Assembly (NCBI GenBank): GCA_965368335.1
Contig: CBDUMN010000028.1
Coordinates: forward strand, 1 to 38,158
DNA: 38,158 bases
Source: CBDUMN01 sp965368335
GTDB taxonomy: Bacteria > Pseudomonadota > Alphaproteobacteria > Rhodospirillales > JAPHRK01
Reading direction: 5' to 3'
This document shows, piece after piece, positions 15,074 through 24,356 of the stretch. Each line of letters starts with the position of its first letter. Position 1 is the first letter of the stretch. A program made the position numbers and the translations under genes. The notes below the pieces were generated by a model that did no database searches, had not been told where the DNA came from, and saw only the letters and a list, made by a program, of their open reading frames with translations.

Positions 15074-15343
15074 ATGGGGCAACCGGAACCTTACAGCTAT
15101 CGCTTTACCCGTTCAGCACTGCGACAGTTGCGTCGGTGCCCCAAGGCCGAAGCAATCAACCAATGGATCGCCAAGGCGGCTAAAGAGCCTTTCCGGCCCG
15201 ACAACAATGTGAAACCGCTGACCGGCGTTTCCAACGGATACCGCCGACGCTTCGGCGACTGGCGAGTTTCCTACCTTGTCGATCAGCAAGGCCGGTTGAT
15301 TGAAGTTTTTGAAATCGCTCCGAGAGGAGGCGCCTACAAATGA
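15074..15343 (+). CDS. RelE/ParE-family toxin
   Basis: Predicted type II toxin of 89 residues. The pattern YRFTRSALRQLRRCP, a helix pair, then VKPLTGVSNGYRRRFGDWRVSYLVD and IEVFEIAPRGGAYK matches the compact beta-sheet ribonuclease/gyrase-toxin fold of the RelE/ParE superfamily. In RelE members the basic residues in GYRRRFGDWRV lie in the mRNA-cutting site. The ATG at 15074 lies only 5 bp after the predicted -10 box, so translation is probably leaderless, and no ribosome site is visible. The toxin gene comes first and overlaps the antitoxin gene by 4 bp (ATGA), the order seen in higBA-like pairs. Whether it acts on mRNA or on gyrase cannot be decided here. Confidence 0.87.
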   Translation: MGQPEPYSYRFTRSALRQLRRCPKAEAINQWIAKAAKEPFRPDNNVKPLTGVSNGYRRRFGDWRVSYLVDQQGRLIEVFEIAPRGGAYK

Positions 15344-15693
15344 CCATTACGATCAAGCCCGTCTCCCAAACCGCCAACACGGTGGTTCTGACGAAAACCG
15401 ACTTCGAAGACCTTCTCGATGCGTTGGAAGACGCCGAGGCCCGCGCCGCCCTGACCGATTCCCGCGATGAGGAAACCTTTCCCGCCGAGGTCGCCGATCA
15501 ACTGGTGGGGGGTATCCCCCCTCTCCGGGTCTTCCGCACCTACCGGGGCCTCACCCTCAGCGCCCTTGCTGAGCGGGCGGGCGTTTCCGTTTCCTACCTC
15601 AGCGAAATCGAAAGCGGCAAAAAACCGGGCTCGGCTAAAACCCTCAAAGCCGTCGCCGAGGTGTTGGGGTTAGAGGTAGACGATTTGATTTGA
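15340..15693 (+). CDS. XRE-family antitoxin
   Basis: Partner and predicted neutraliser of the upstream RelE-type toxin. It has 117 residues. The first 60 form an acidic, helix-prone region (LTKTDFEDLLDALEDAEAR) likely to wrap the toxin. The C-terminal half is a helix-turn-helix of the XRE/HTH_3 type (RVFRTYRGLTLSALAERAGV, then SVSYLSEIESGKKPGSAKTL and a closing LGLEVDDLI). It probably binds the twin inverted repeats upstream of the operon and represses it together with the toxin. A strong bidirectional terminator follows at 15741-15777. Confidence 0.9.
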   Translation: MTITIKPVSQTANTVVLTKTDFEDLLDALEDAEARAALTDSRDEETFPAEVADQLVGGIPPLRVFRTYRGLTLSALAERAGVSVSYLSEIESGKKPGSAKTLKAVAEVLGLEVDDLI

Positions 15694-15740
15694 GAGCCTG
15701 TTTCTCCGTCATGTGTGGACGGTGGTTAGATGCCCCGCAA

Positions 15741-15777
15741 AAAAGCCCCACCGGCCTGAGCCAGCGGGGCTTTTGTT
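15741..15777 (+). terminator. Bidirectional terminator between TA operon and icd
   Basis: A 9-bp stem AAAAGCCCC/GGGGCTTTT (15741-15749 and 15766-15774) with an inner GGC/GCC pairing. T-rich flanks on both strands make it suitable for the TA operon and for transcripts arriving from the other direction. Confidence 0.8.
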
Positions 15778-15781
15778 TAGC

Positions 15782-15855
15782 TACCCCCTCCAGCTCCCCC
15801 TAGAAGGGGGAGGGCAATGGGCGTTCCTCCCCTCTTAGGGAGGTTAGGTGGGGTA
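15782..15855. repeat. Intergenic palindromic repeat element
   Basis: About 74 bp with two internal hairpins, CTCCCCC/GGGGGAG (15794-15812) and CCTCCC/GGGAGG (15826-15843), enclosed by outer TACCCC and GGGGTA. The folded form would be a cloverleaf-like three-way structure. Its composition and form resemble short repeated intergenic elements known from proteobacteria, but only one copy is in the window, so repetition in the genome is inferred. Confidence 0.5.
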
Positions 15856-15863
15856 TTGAAGCG

Positions 15864-18074
<2,211 letters not shown>

Positions 18075-18139
18075 ACTTCTCTCGCTCCAAAAACAGTGAA
18101 ACAGGTTCGCCGCCCACCAAAATAAAGACGACCGCCTTT

Positions 18140-18179
18140 TTTATAGAGACTCACCCCCCAAAGCCAAGGATTGCTTTGG
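18140..18179 (-). promoter_or_regulatory. icd promoter overlapping an inverted repeat
   Basis: On the minus strand TTGGCT (18162-18167), 16 bp, then TATAAA (18140-18145). The -35 lies inside the inverted repeat CCAAAGC-N8-GCTTTGG (18158-18179), which may be an operator for an unknown regulator. Confidence 0.5.
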
Positions 18180-18288
18180 TATTACCAGTGGATAGATTTG
18201 CATGATGATTCCAATCTGCGAAGGGTTGCAACAAGCGAACTGCTGGGGGATGATCAACGCCAAGAACAACCAGCGGACACCGGAAATC

Positions 18289-18732
18289 ATGATCGACCGC
18301 AAACACATCGGACTGGAACTGCCACCCCACACGGCGGAAGTCGAGAAAGGCCGGTTGAAGTTCTTCGCCAAGGCGACCGGCCAGACCGACCCGGTCTACA
18401 CCGACGAGGACGCGGCTATCGCGGCGGGATACCCCTCTCTCCCCGCCCCACCGACCTTTCTTTTCTGCCTCGATATGGAGGTGCCAAATCCTTTTGAAAT
18501 GCTCGACCGGTTGGGTGTTGAGTTGGGCAAAATCCTGCATGGCGAGCAAACATTCACCTATCACAGGACGGTTTGCGCCGGCGATAAGATCACCTACCGA
18601 TCAAGGGTCGCCGATATCTTCGACAAGAAAGACGGCGCGCTGGAATTCATCATCAAAGAAACCGCCGTTACCGACGAAGACGACAGAAAGGTCGCGGATT
18701 TGAAAAGCGTGATCGTGGTGAGGAACACATGA
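18289..18732 (+). CDS. MaoC-like dehydratase N-terminal-domain protein
   Basis: A 147-residue hot-dog protein of the FAS1-like/MaoC_dehydrat_N family. It probably forms one half of a heterodimeric (R)-specific enoyl-CoA hydratase or 3-hydroxyacyl thioester dehydratase with the next gene. It begins MIDRKHIGLELPPHTAEVEK, then has FAKATGQTDPVYTDEDAA and YPSLPAPPTFLFCLD, the family's typical hydrophobic helix region. The catalytic Asp/His motif is absent, as expected for the structural subunit. The ATG at 18289 is favoured because homology begins there; ATGs further upstream lack family sequence. Its end overlaps the next gene by 4 bp (ATGA), so the two are co-translated. Confidence 0.85.
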   Translation: MIDRKHIGLELPPHTAEVEKGRLKFFAKATGQTDPVYTDEDAAIAAGYPSLPAPPTFLFCLDMEVPNPFEMLDRLGVELGKILHGEQTFTYHRTVCAGDKITYRSRVADIFDKKDGALEFIIKETAVTDEDDRKVADLKSVIVVRNT

Positions 18733-19148
18733 CCCCGGTAACTTTCGAGAGCGTCTCGGCGGGAGATACCCTGCCCGAACTGGTCACCGAGCCGATCAGC
18801 CGCACAACGTTGGCGCTCTACGCCGGAGCTTCGGGCGATCACAACCCCATCCACATCGACATCGATTTCGCTCACAGTCACGGCATGCCCGACGTTTTCG
18901 CTCACGGCATGTTGTCGATGGCCTACCTCGCCCGGCTGCTCACCGGTTGGGCGCCGCAGGACCAAATCAAGACCTTCCACGTCCGCTTCGCCGCCATCAC
19001 CCAGCTAACCGAGCGTATTCGCTGCACAGGCGCCGTAGTGAAAAAACTGGAACGAGATGGCGAAAAACTCGTCTATCTCAATATCGAAGCGACAGGCGAC
19101 GGCGACGAGATCAAACTGGTGGGAGATGCGCTGATCGCGCTTCCCTAA
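18729..19148 (+). CDS. MaoC family dehydratase (catalytic partner)
   Basis: A 139-residue hot-dog enzyme with the hydratase-2 active-site motif: YAGASGDHNPIHIDIDFA gives the Asp and His dyad, followed by FAHGMLSMAYLARLL, the usual overhanging helix. It probably hydrates trans-2-enoyl thioesters to (R)-3-hydroxyacyl thioesters, or the reverse, together with the preceding non-catalytic subunit. Its 3' end overlaps the convergent exporter gene by 4 bp. Substrate and pathway cannot be read from the locus; no beta-oxidation or polyketide gene is adjacent. Confidence 0.88.
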   Translation: MTPVTFESVSAGDTLPELVTEPISRTTLALYAGASGDHNPIHIDIDFAHSHGMPDVFAHGMLSMAYLARLLTGWAPQDQIKTFHVRFAAITQLTERIRCTGAVVKKLERDGEKLVYLNIEATGDGDEIKLVGDALIALP

Positions 19149-19930
19149 ACCTCGCCAAAGTGCAGGTAGCCCGAATAGGCCATATAGAAACCGACCAGCA
19201 GGATCAGCGCACCTGAAACGTAGGGGGCGCTATGCAGAAAACGGTCAACACCGGAAAACCGGACGCTGGCGTAGCGCAGGCCCAACGCCGTCGCCATGCC
19301 AACCATGACCAGAGTAAGAGCCAGTCCAACACTGAACGAGGCGACCATACCGATCCCCAGCCAAAGCTGGTTGATCCCCAGGCAGAGCAGCAGAATGGTG
19401 ATTGCCGCCGGACAGGGGATCAGGCCGCCGACCAGGCCGAAACCTATGGTCTGCAAATTGGTCGCCCGCCCACTGGCGAAGCGGATTTCGATATTGCGGG
19501 CATGGGCCAAGGCATGGCTGTCTCCTCCATGATGATGAGAATGATCACCGTGGCGATGTCCCACCCGCTCCACATTTGCGCGCGCCAGATGAAGACGGAT
19601 CGCCCGAGCCAGCATGAAACCCCCAACACCGACAATCACCGCGCCGGAGACCATAACGAAATAGGGTTCGAGTCTTTCCCCGATCATCTTATCGCCGTAA
19701 GTCAGCGCCAAAAGGGCCAGCACCCACACGACAAGGCTATGAGAGAGGGCGGCCGAAACGCCGAGCAGACCGGCCTGAAACGGGGTGCCACGCACGGCGA
19801 CGACAAAGGCCGCCATCATCGTCTTCGAATGCCCCGGCTCCAGACCGTGCAATGCACCGAGGGTCAAGCCGACAGCGGCAAGGTAGGCAAATGAGGTCGA
19901 TCCATCCTGTATGAGCGAAATGAGGTCCAT
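19145..19930 (-). CDS. Nickel/cobalt exporter, NicO/RcnA family
   Basis: Inner-membrane efflux protein for Ni2+/Co2+. It has 261 residues, about six membrane helices, and the family's conserved LGALHGLEPGHSKTMMAAF near residue 30, containing the H-x-x-x-x-H metal signature. A histidine-rich cytoplasmic loop (RVGHRHGDHSHHHGGDSHA) lies in the middle, as in RcnA. A second LVGGLIPCPAAITILLLCL segment is family-typical. It lies 10 bp downstream of a metal-sensing repressor, and the pair forms one operon. It sits beside a B12-regulated cobalt importer, so cobalt detoxification is the likely job; nickel is equally possible by family. Confidence 0.9.
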   Translation of the reverse strand: MDLISLIQDGSTSFAYLAAVGLTLGALHGLEPGHSKTMMAAFVVAVRGTPFQAGLLGVSAALSHSLVVWVLALLALTYGDKMIGERLEPYFVMVSGAVIVGVGGFMLARAIRLHLARANVERVGHRHGDHSHHHGGDSHALAHARNIEIRFASGRATNLQTIGFGLVGGLIPCPAAITILLLCLGINQLWLGIGMVASFSVGLALTLVMVGMATALGLRYASVRFSGVDRFLHSAPYVSGALILLVGFYMAYSGYLHFGEV

Positions 19931-19939
19931 TAGAGGCCC

Positions 19940-20221
19940 CTAAAGGTACTTGGCGATCTGTTTGAACTCTTCGAGCACGGCCTGGGCCGCATCGCCTTTT
20001 TTCATGTGGTCGTCCATGCAGTGATCGATGTGGTCGCGAATAAAAACCTGCTTGGCATTGCGGATGGCCGATTCAATGGCCTGCATCTGCTGTCCCACCT
20101 CTGTGCAAGGTCGCCCGTCCTCAATCATGGCAATCACCTTGCGTAAATGTCCATCGGCCCGCTTCAAACGGTTCACCACATCGACGTGGCTTTTGTGCTT
20201 CCCATGCTCCGCTCCAGGCAT
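19940..20221 (-). CDS. CsoR/RcnR-family metal-sensing repressor
   Basis: All-helical DNA-binding repressor of 93 residues (ATG at 20221, with a GGAGAG ribosome site). It has the family pattern NRLKRADGHLRKVIAMIEDG, then the first-shell Cys in RPCTEV, and the helix ending in FIRDHIDHCMDDH. Compared with the CsoR/RcnR fingerprint it offers Cys, His and Cys at the three main ligand positions. Its His after ADG and extra N-terminal histidines (EHGKHKSH) recall the His-Cys-His-Cys set of the nickel sensor InrS. The neighbour is a Ni/Co exporter, so nickel or cobalt sensing is favoured over copper. A perfect inverted repeat just upstream is the probable operator. Confidence 0.88.
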   Translation of the reverse strand: MPGAEHGKHKSHVDVVNRLKRADGHLRKVIAMIEDGRPCTEVGQQMQAIESAIRNAKQVFIRDHIDHCMDDHMKKGDAAQAVLEEFKQIAKYL

Positions 20222-20236
20222 CTTGTGCTCTCCTAA

Positions 20237-20254
20237 CCTATCCTGGTGGATAGG
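20237..20254 (-). promoter_or_regulatory. Candidate operator of the metal-sensing repressor
   Basis: Perfect inverted repeat CCTATCC-TGGT-GGATAGG located 16 bp before the repressor start codon, overlapping the ribosome-site region. It is GC-tract containing like CsoR/RcnR-family operators, but its sequence is not one I know, so assignment rests on position and symmetry. Confidence 0.65.
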
Positions 20255-20323
20255 ATAATGTAAAAGCATAAACTATTCCAGTGTCATGGAAGGAACCTCT
20301 TAAAATTTAGGGAGTTAACGATA

Positions 20324-21013
20324 CTACGAAGCGGCGGCCGCGTGTGAGCATTTGGGTTCCGGCGGCGCGGCGATGCAGCCATCCTGCAAATGCAGCCGCC
20401 GTGTTTCAACTTTACGACGGAAATGCGGATCATGCGAAATGACAAGCATCGCCTGGGGCAAATCATTGACGATCTCGATAAGCCGCTCGGTAACAGCTTC
20501 ATCGAGCGCATTGCTCGGCTCATCGAGCAGCAGCACCTGAGGTTCCATAGCCAGGACCGCGGCTAGAGTGACCAGCCGCTTCTCGCCGCCCGAAAGTTTA
20601 TGGGTGATGCGGTCGCGGAAACTCAAGATATGCAGTTGATCCAGCACCCGCTCGACAATGGTCATGGCCTCGTCACGACTTTTGCCCAGGTTGAGCGGAC
20701 CAAAGGCCACATCCTCGGCTACGGTCGGGCAAAACAACTGATCGTCTGGATCCTGAAACACATAGCCTGCAAGCCGACGAACGTCATGAAAATCCGCTTC
20801 TTCACGCCTTTCAGCGCCAAAGGCATGCACCCGGCCTCGGGAAGGCTTCAACAGGCCGACAATGACCCGCAACAGAGTGCTTTTGCCCGCTCCATTAGCC
20901 CCGGTCAACGACAGGCGCTCACCTTCTTTCAAGGCGAGGCTTGCTCCTTGAAGAACCGGGGCATAACCTGGATAAGCGAAATATACGTCATCAAGTTCAA
21001 TAAGGGACGGCAT
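20324..21013 (-). CDS. cbiO: Cobalt ECF transporter ATP-binding protein
   Basis: Energises cobalt uptake by the CbiMQO system. At 229 residues it is a single nucleotide-binding domain with Walker A GANGAGKSTLL, Q-loop YVFQDPDDQLFCPTV (the DPD-QLF pattern is typical of ECF ATPases), signature LSGGEKRLVTLAAVLAM, Walker B VLLLDEPSNALD and H-loop SHDPHF. A short cysteine-containing tail (EPKCSHAAAAS) follows. The start overlaps cbiQ by 17 bp, so it is the last gene of the operon. ECF systems of this type lack a separate periplasmic binding protein. Confidence 0.93.
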   Translation of the reverse strand: MPSLIELDDVYFAYPGYAPVLQGASLALKEGERLSLTGANGAGKSTLLRVIVGLLKPSRGRVHAFGAERREEADFHDVRRLAGYVFQDPDDQLFCPTVAEDVAFGPLNLGKSRDEAMTIVERVLDQLHILSFRDRITHKLSGGEKRLVTLAAVLAMEPQVLLLDEPSNALDEAVTERLIEIVNDLPQAMLVISHDPHFRRKVETRRLHLQDGCIAAPPEPKCSHAAAAS

Positions 21014-21794
21014 GGGCCCACTCCATATAAATCAAGACCGAGAGTATCAGCCCCCCCATCCCGGCGAACCAAACATCGCGCTGCGTAAAAGCCATACGGT
21101 CGATAATATGAATACGCCCGGAAAAGCCTCGGCACTTCATCGCCGCAAGCACCCGTTCGGAGCGTTCAAGCGACCGAACCAGCATCATCCCCACCAGATA
21201 ACCGATGCTCTTGTAGGTATGAAAGCTGTTTCTGGGACGAAACCCCCGAGCCTTCATGGCCCTGCGTAACCGCAGATATTCCTGATGTAGCACGTCGATA
21301 TAGCGCACGGTGAACATCAGGAGGTGGACCAGGGCTTCCGGCATACGCAAACGGTAAAGCACATGGCAGAGTGTGGTCGATTCCATGGTGCCCACCAGCG
21401 CCATCAGCATCAAAACGATAGCATTGGCCTTCAAGGCGATACGCACCGCCTGCCAGAGCCCTTCCCAACTGGCCGGAAAGCCAAACAGGGTGAACATCGT
21501 CTCGCCGGGCACAGTAAAGGGCAGCATGGCAAGCATGAAAACAATGAAACCGTCCATCGCCGCCATACGCTTCAGAGTCCGCCCTTTGGGCATACGGGCC
21601 GCGACCATAACCGCCACCGACAACACGACGGCGGCAACCAAGGCGACAAACTGATATAGACCAACAACCACAATGGCAAAGAGAACCGCGGCAACGACAC
21701 GCGAGCGCGGATCGATCACCCTTAAACTGGTAATGGAAGCATCGCCGTTAAGCGTTTGAACGGCACTTTCCGTTCCGCCCAGAACATGGCTCAC
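20997..21794 (-). CDS. cbiQ: Cobalt ECF transporter transmembrane protein
   Basis: Membrane coupling subunit (EcfT) that links the ATPase to the substrate-binding CbiM. The 265-residue protein has five or six helices. It shows the two conserved cytoplasmic coupling motifs, RRAMKARGFRP near residue 175 and AAMKCRGFSG near residue 215; the first has Ala-Arg-Gly and the second Cys-Arg-Gly. The start is a GTG at 21794 overlapping the preceding gene's stop (GTGA), with a ribosome site AGAGGG a few bases upstream. It lies between cbiL-like and cbiO genes in the riboswitch-led operon. Confidence 0.9.
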   Translation of the reverse strand: MSHVLGGTESAVQTLNGDASITSLRVIDPRSRVVAAVLFAIVVVGLYQFVALVAAVVLSVAVMVAARMPKGRTLKRMAAMDGFIVFMLAMLPFTVPGETMFTLFGFPASWEGLWQAVRIALKANAIVLMLMALVGTMESTTLCHVLYRLRMPEALVHLLMFTVRYIDVLHQEYLRLRRAMKARGFRPRNSFHTYKSIGYLVGMMLVRSLERSERVLAAMKCRGFSGRIHIIDRMAFTQRDVWFAGMGGLILSVLIYMEWAHAVPY

Positions 21795-22378
21795 GAAGAA
21801 GCCCTCTTTAGCTTGCGTCGGGCCGCCACATACATGCCAATTCCGAAAATCCCAACGATGTAACCAATCCCGCCAAGAATCGACTGCAGGTCATTTTTCT
21901 CTTTGTAGGCAGCGATCTCCTGACGTAGGGGACGCAGTTCGTTACGAATCATTTTGGCGACCGCATCACGGTCCGGCAACGCTGAAGATAACGAAACAAT
22001 TGCCTCCGGCGTCACAACAGCAGTTGTTGGCATTGCGGCGGCCTGGGCCCCACCCGACGATGCCTGAATTTGATCCGCGGCAACGGTTACCTCAGCCACA
22101 TGGCCTGCCCCCAGGTTGGCGCGGAAAACATGAATTCCCGCTTGAGTCGGCTGGTAGGTGAAAAAGCCGTCGCCATCGGTTTTGGTTTCACCGATTTTAT
22201 TATCCCGTTCGTCAAAGACCTCGACAAGTTGATCTTCCGACATGTCGCCATTGGAGAGACCAAGTTCGCCTTCAAACATGGCTCCACTGGGATAGACCGA
22301 CAGGACAACCTTGTGCGCACTGGCCCCCGAGACGGTGAGGATCAGAGCGACAAAACCGGAAGTTAAAATCTTAAGCAT
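21791..22378 (-). CDS. CbiL/NikL-like accessory protein of cobalt/nickel transporter
   Basis: A 195-residue membrane-anchored periplasmic protein. It has a signal peptide (MLKILTSGFVALILTVSGASA), then His-Lys at the new N terminus, and a beta-sandwich region (about 25-100) with a carboxypeptidase-regulatory-like pattern (VEVFDERDNKIGETKTDGDG). A helical linker and one C-terminal membrane helix (GIGYIVGIFGIGMYVAARRK) follow. Position between cbiM and cbiQ, topology and sequence style fit the NikL/CbiL accessory component that supports CbiM/NikM where CbiN is absent. It overlaps cbiM by 8 bp. Symbol withheld because the family is loosely defined. Confidence 0.75.
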   Translation of the reverse strand: MLKILTSGFVALILTVSGASAHKVVLSVYPSGAMFEGELGLSNGDMSEDQLVEVFDERDNKIGETKTDGDGFFTYQPTQAGIHVFRANLGAGHVAEVTVAADQIQASSGGAQAAAMPTTAVVTPEAIVSLSSALPDRDAVAKMIRNELRPLRQEIAAYKEKNDLQSILGGIGYIVGIFGIGMYVAARRKLKRASS

Positions 22379-23006
22379 TCTGGCTAACCTCCATTGTGGG
22401 TTCCGTCAGTGCGTGGAAAAGCTCGGGCTTGACCCGGTGGGCCAGCAAAACAGCTGCTCCGGTCAGCAACCCTTCGATCACCATGACCGGCAGGTGCGCA
22501 AAAAACACCAGCTTTGCCGCCGGGAGAAACTCCTCGCCTGACAGAGCCAAAGTAAAAGCCACCAAGGCGGTGGTCAGCGCAATGGACAAGGCCCCGCCAA
22601 TTGCCCCCCAGACCGCAGCCACCTTGGCCGATGGCTGGGCTATGCCATGACGACAAACGTAGTAGACGATGACCGCGGGCAGCGCGATGTTGAAGGCATT
22701 GGCCCCCAATACGGTGATACCGCCAAAGCCGAAAAACACCGCCTGCAATAAAAGCCCGACAAACAAAGCAGGGAATGCCGCCCAACCGAGGATGAGCCCG
22801 GCCATACCATTGAGGATCAAGTGGACGCTCGATGGACCGATAGGCACATGAATGAGCGAGGCAACAAAAAACGTGGCGCTAAGAACGCCCGCAGCCGGAA
22901 TCCGCTCGACATCCAGCTTCTTCAAGCCGAGGCCGAGACCGGCGACTGTCAAAATCGCGCCACCAACGACAACTTCCGTCGATAAGGCTCCGTCAACAAT
23001 ATGCAT
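22371..23006 (-). CDS. cbiM: Cobalt ECF transporter substrate-binding subunit
   Basis: Membrane S-component that binds the metal ion. The 211-residue protein begins MHIVDGALS. The essential N-terminal Met-His loop that coordinates Co2+/Ni2+ is therefore present, including His2. About six or seven helices follow, with the conserved HVPIGPSSVHLILNGMAGLI near residue 55, which supplies further histidine ligands. It is the second gene of the operon behind the B12 riboswitch, so cobalt is the more probable substrate than nickel. Relatives that take nickel are very similar in sequence. Confidence 0.94.
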   Translation of the reverse strand: MHIVDGALSTEVVVGGAILTVAGLGLGLKKLDVERIPAAGVLSATFFVASLIHVPIGPSSVHLILNGMAGLILGWAAFPALFVGLLLQAVFFGFGGITVLGANAFNIALPAVIVYYVCRHGIAQPSAKVAAVWGAIGGALSIALTTALVAFTLALSGEEFLPAAKLVFFAHLPVMVIEGLLTGAAVLLAHRVKPELFHALTEPTMEVSQNA

Positions 23007-23038
23007 GGGTCAACACTCCCTGTTTGTCTGACGTGCGC

Positions 23039-23833
23039 TTATTTAACGTCGTAGGCGCGGATCCACAGGACCGCATCCTGGCTCAATTCCTTGCCCTTGT
23101 GCTCCTTGACCGGCCCCGAACCAAGAGCGGCGAAGCCCCAGAAACCGGCGCGCGGAATACCAAAGGTGAAGTAGCCGTTGTCATCGGTGATGGCGACAAT
23201 CGATCCGCCGGGCATCGGTGACGCAACAGGCTTTTTCGGCGTGTTTTTCGCCATGTCCGGTTCAGCCGCCATAAACTCGACCTCAACCTCGCCACCGGCA
23301 ACCGGCTTGCCTTCGGAGAGAAGCCGTCCGGTAAAAGTCGATCCAGCCAGCACGTTGGTCGGCTTGTTCAAGGGAACGATCTCGGTCGGAAGCCCCAAAG
23401 GCGCATTCCAATCGCCGGGAATACCGCCTCGGTTAATATAACTTTTGGTGATTTGCTGGATGAAGATGTCTTCACTACCCTCGTAGTAAGGCGCTGGGAT
23501 CAAAGCAAAGATATAATCCCCTGCCCGGTTCAAGCGCACGGAGGTCTCGTAAGCAGCAGCTCTATTGCTTGCCCCCTGGAAAGTCATTGGTTTCAGCGCA
23601 CCCATCAGGTCAGTTTTTTTGCCTTTGTGCATGTAATAAAAGGCTTCCGGCTGCCCCATATCCATCACATGGCCATTTTCGAACGGGTGCCAGAAAATCA
23701 GCTTGAACGGCACTTCCCCTGCCTGTTCGAGATTGACCTCGGGCGTATAGATCAGTTGGAAGTGAGCCAGTGCAGGTGCGCTGACCATGGCGGAAAAACA
23801 AAGGCCGGAAAGGGCCGCGAGAACTTTTTTCAT
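23039..23833 (-). CDS. DUF4198 periplasmic protein of cobalt/nickel uptake (NikK-like)
   Basis: Exported protein of 264 residues, first gene of the cobalt uptake operon. It has a clear signal peptide (MKKVLAALSGLCFSAMVSAPALA), giving a mature protein starting with His (HFQLIYTPEVNLEQ). The beta-rich body carries several DUF4198-type motifs (PFKLIFWHPFENGHVMDM, FALIPAPYY, DDNGYFTFGIPRAGFWGF). NikK/DUF4198 proteins accompany nickel/cobalt ECF transporters and probably help metal capture with an N-terminal His site. The ATG at 23833 is preferred over an upstream frame start at 23965 because the signal peptide begins there and a GAAGGAACC ribosome site precedes it. Confidence 0.83.
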   Translation of the reverse strand: MKKVLAALSGLCFSAMVSAPALAHFQLIYTPEVNLEQAGEVPFKLIFWHPFENGHVMDMGQPEAFYYMHKGKKTDLMGALKPMTFQGASNRAAAYETSVRLNRAGDYIFALIPAPYYEGSEDIFIQQITKSYINRGGIPGDWNAPLGLPTEIVPLNKPTNVLAGSTFTGRLLSEGKPVAGGEVEVEFMAAEPDMAKNTPKKPVASPMPGGSIVAITDDNGYFTFGIPRAGFWGFAALGSGPVKEHKGKELSQDAVLWIRAYDVK

Positions 23834-24027
23834 AAGGTTCGGTTCCTTCGATAAAGACAAAGTCCGCGCCCAAGCACAGAGCCGGAACCGATTTTTGTGA
23901 CTGGTGGTATTCCACACCCTCATTACGGCCGATCTCCCGTGTTCGTGCGCACGAAAAAACGCCACCGAAAACGGAAAAACCGCACCACCGACAATCCCCG
24001 ACCGGTAGTAGAGGTGACGTAGCCTAA

Positions 24028-24234
24028 GGCAGGTCTCCTGGCTCGCGGGTCATCGACGCTCTGTCCGCCTTCCTCGTAAAACCGCCCCAAAAAAGCAGTC
24101 TCGCAAGTGACTTCTGGACTGGCGTCTCGCCGCTCACAGTTGCGGGGACAGCCACGGATTACACCCCCCTGATGGGTAAGATGTTTCCGTCGTTCCCTTT
24201 TAATCCCCCGGATCTTCTCCGTTCACGGGGAACC
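24028..24234 (-). ncRNA. Cobalamin riboswitch of the cobalt uptake operon
   Basis: On the minus strand: GGTTCCCCGTGAACGG at the 5' end, TTAAAAGGGAACGACGG, the B12-box region GGCTGTCCCCGCAACTGTGA, and GCGAGCCAGGAGACCTGCC at the 3' side. This is the conserved order of the class. It lies about 195 nt before the DUF4198 gene. High adenosylcobalamin should turn off the downstream five-gene cobalt importer. Confidence 0.95.
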
Positions 24235-24250
24235 AAAGGCCACGAGCCGG

Positions 24251-24278
24251 AGTGTATTGAAAGCCGCTGGAAATTCAA
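24251..24278 (-). promoter_or_regulatory. Candidate promoter of the cobalt uptake operon
   Basis: On the minus strand TTGAAT (24273-24278), 16 bp, TACACT (24251-24256), predicting a start near 24244, about 10 nt before the riboswitch core. Confidence 0.5.
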
Positions 24279-24356
24279 ACAATATTTTGCAGAAATAATT
24301 GAAGTCATTATCCCCTTTTGATCAAAGTCCTTGAGGCTTTCGGCATTGAGGGCTAC

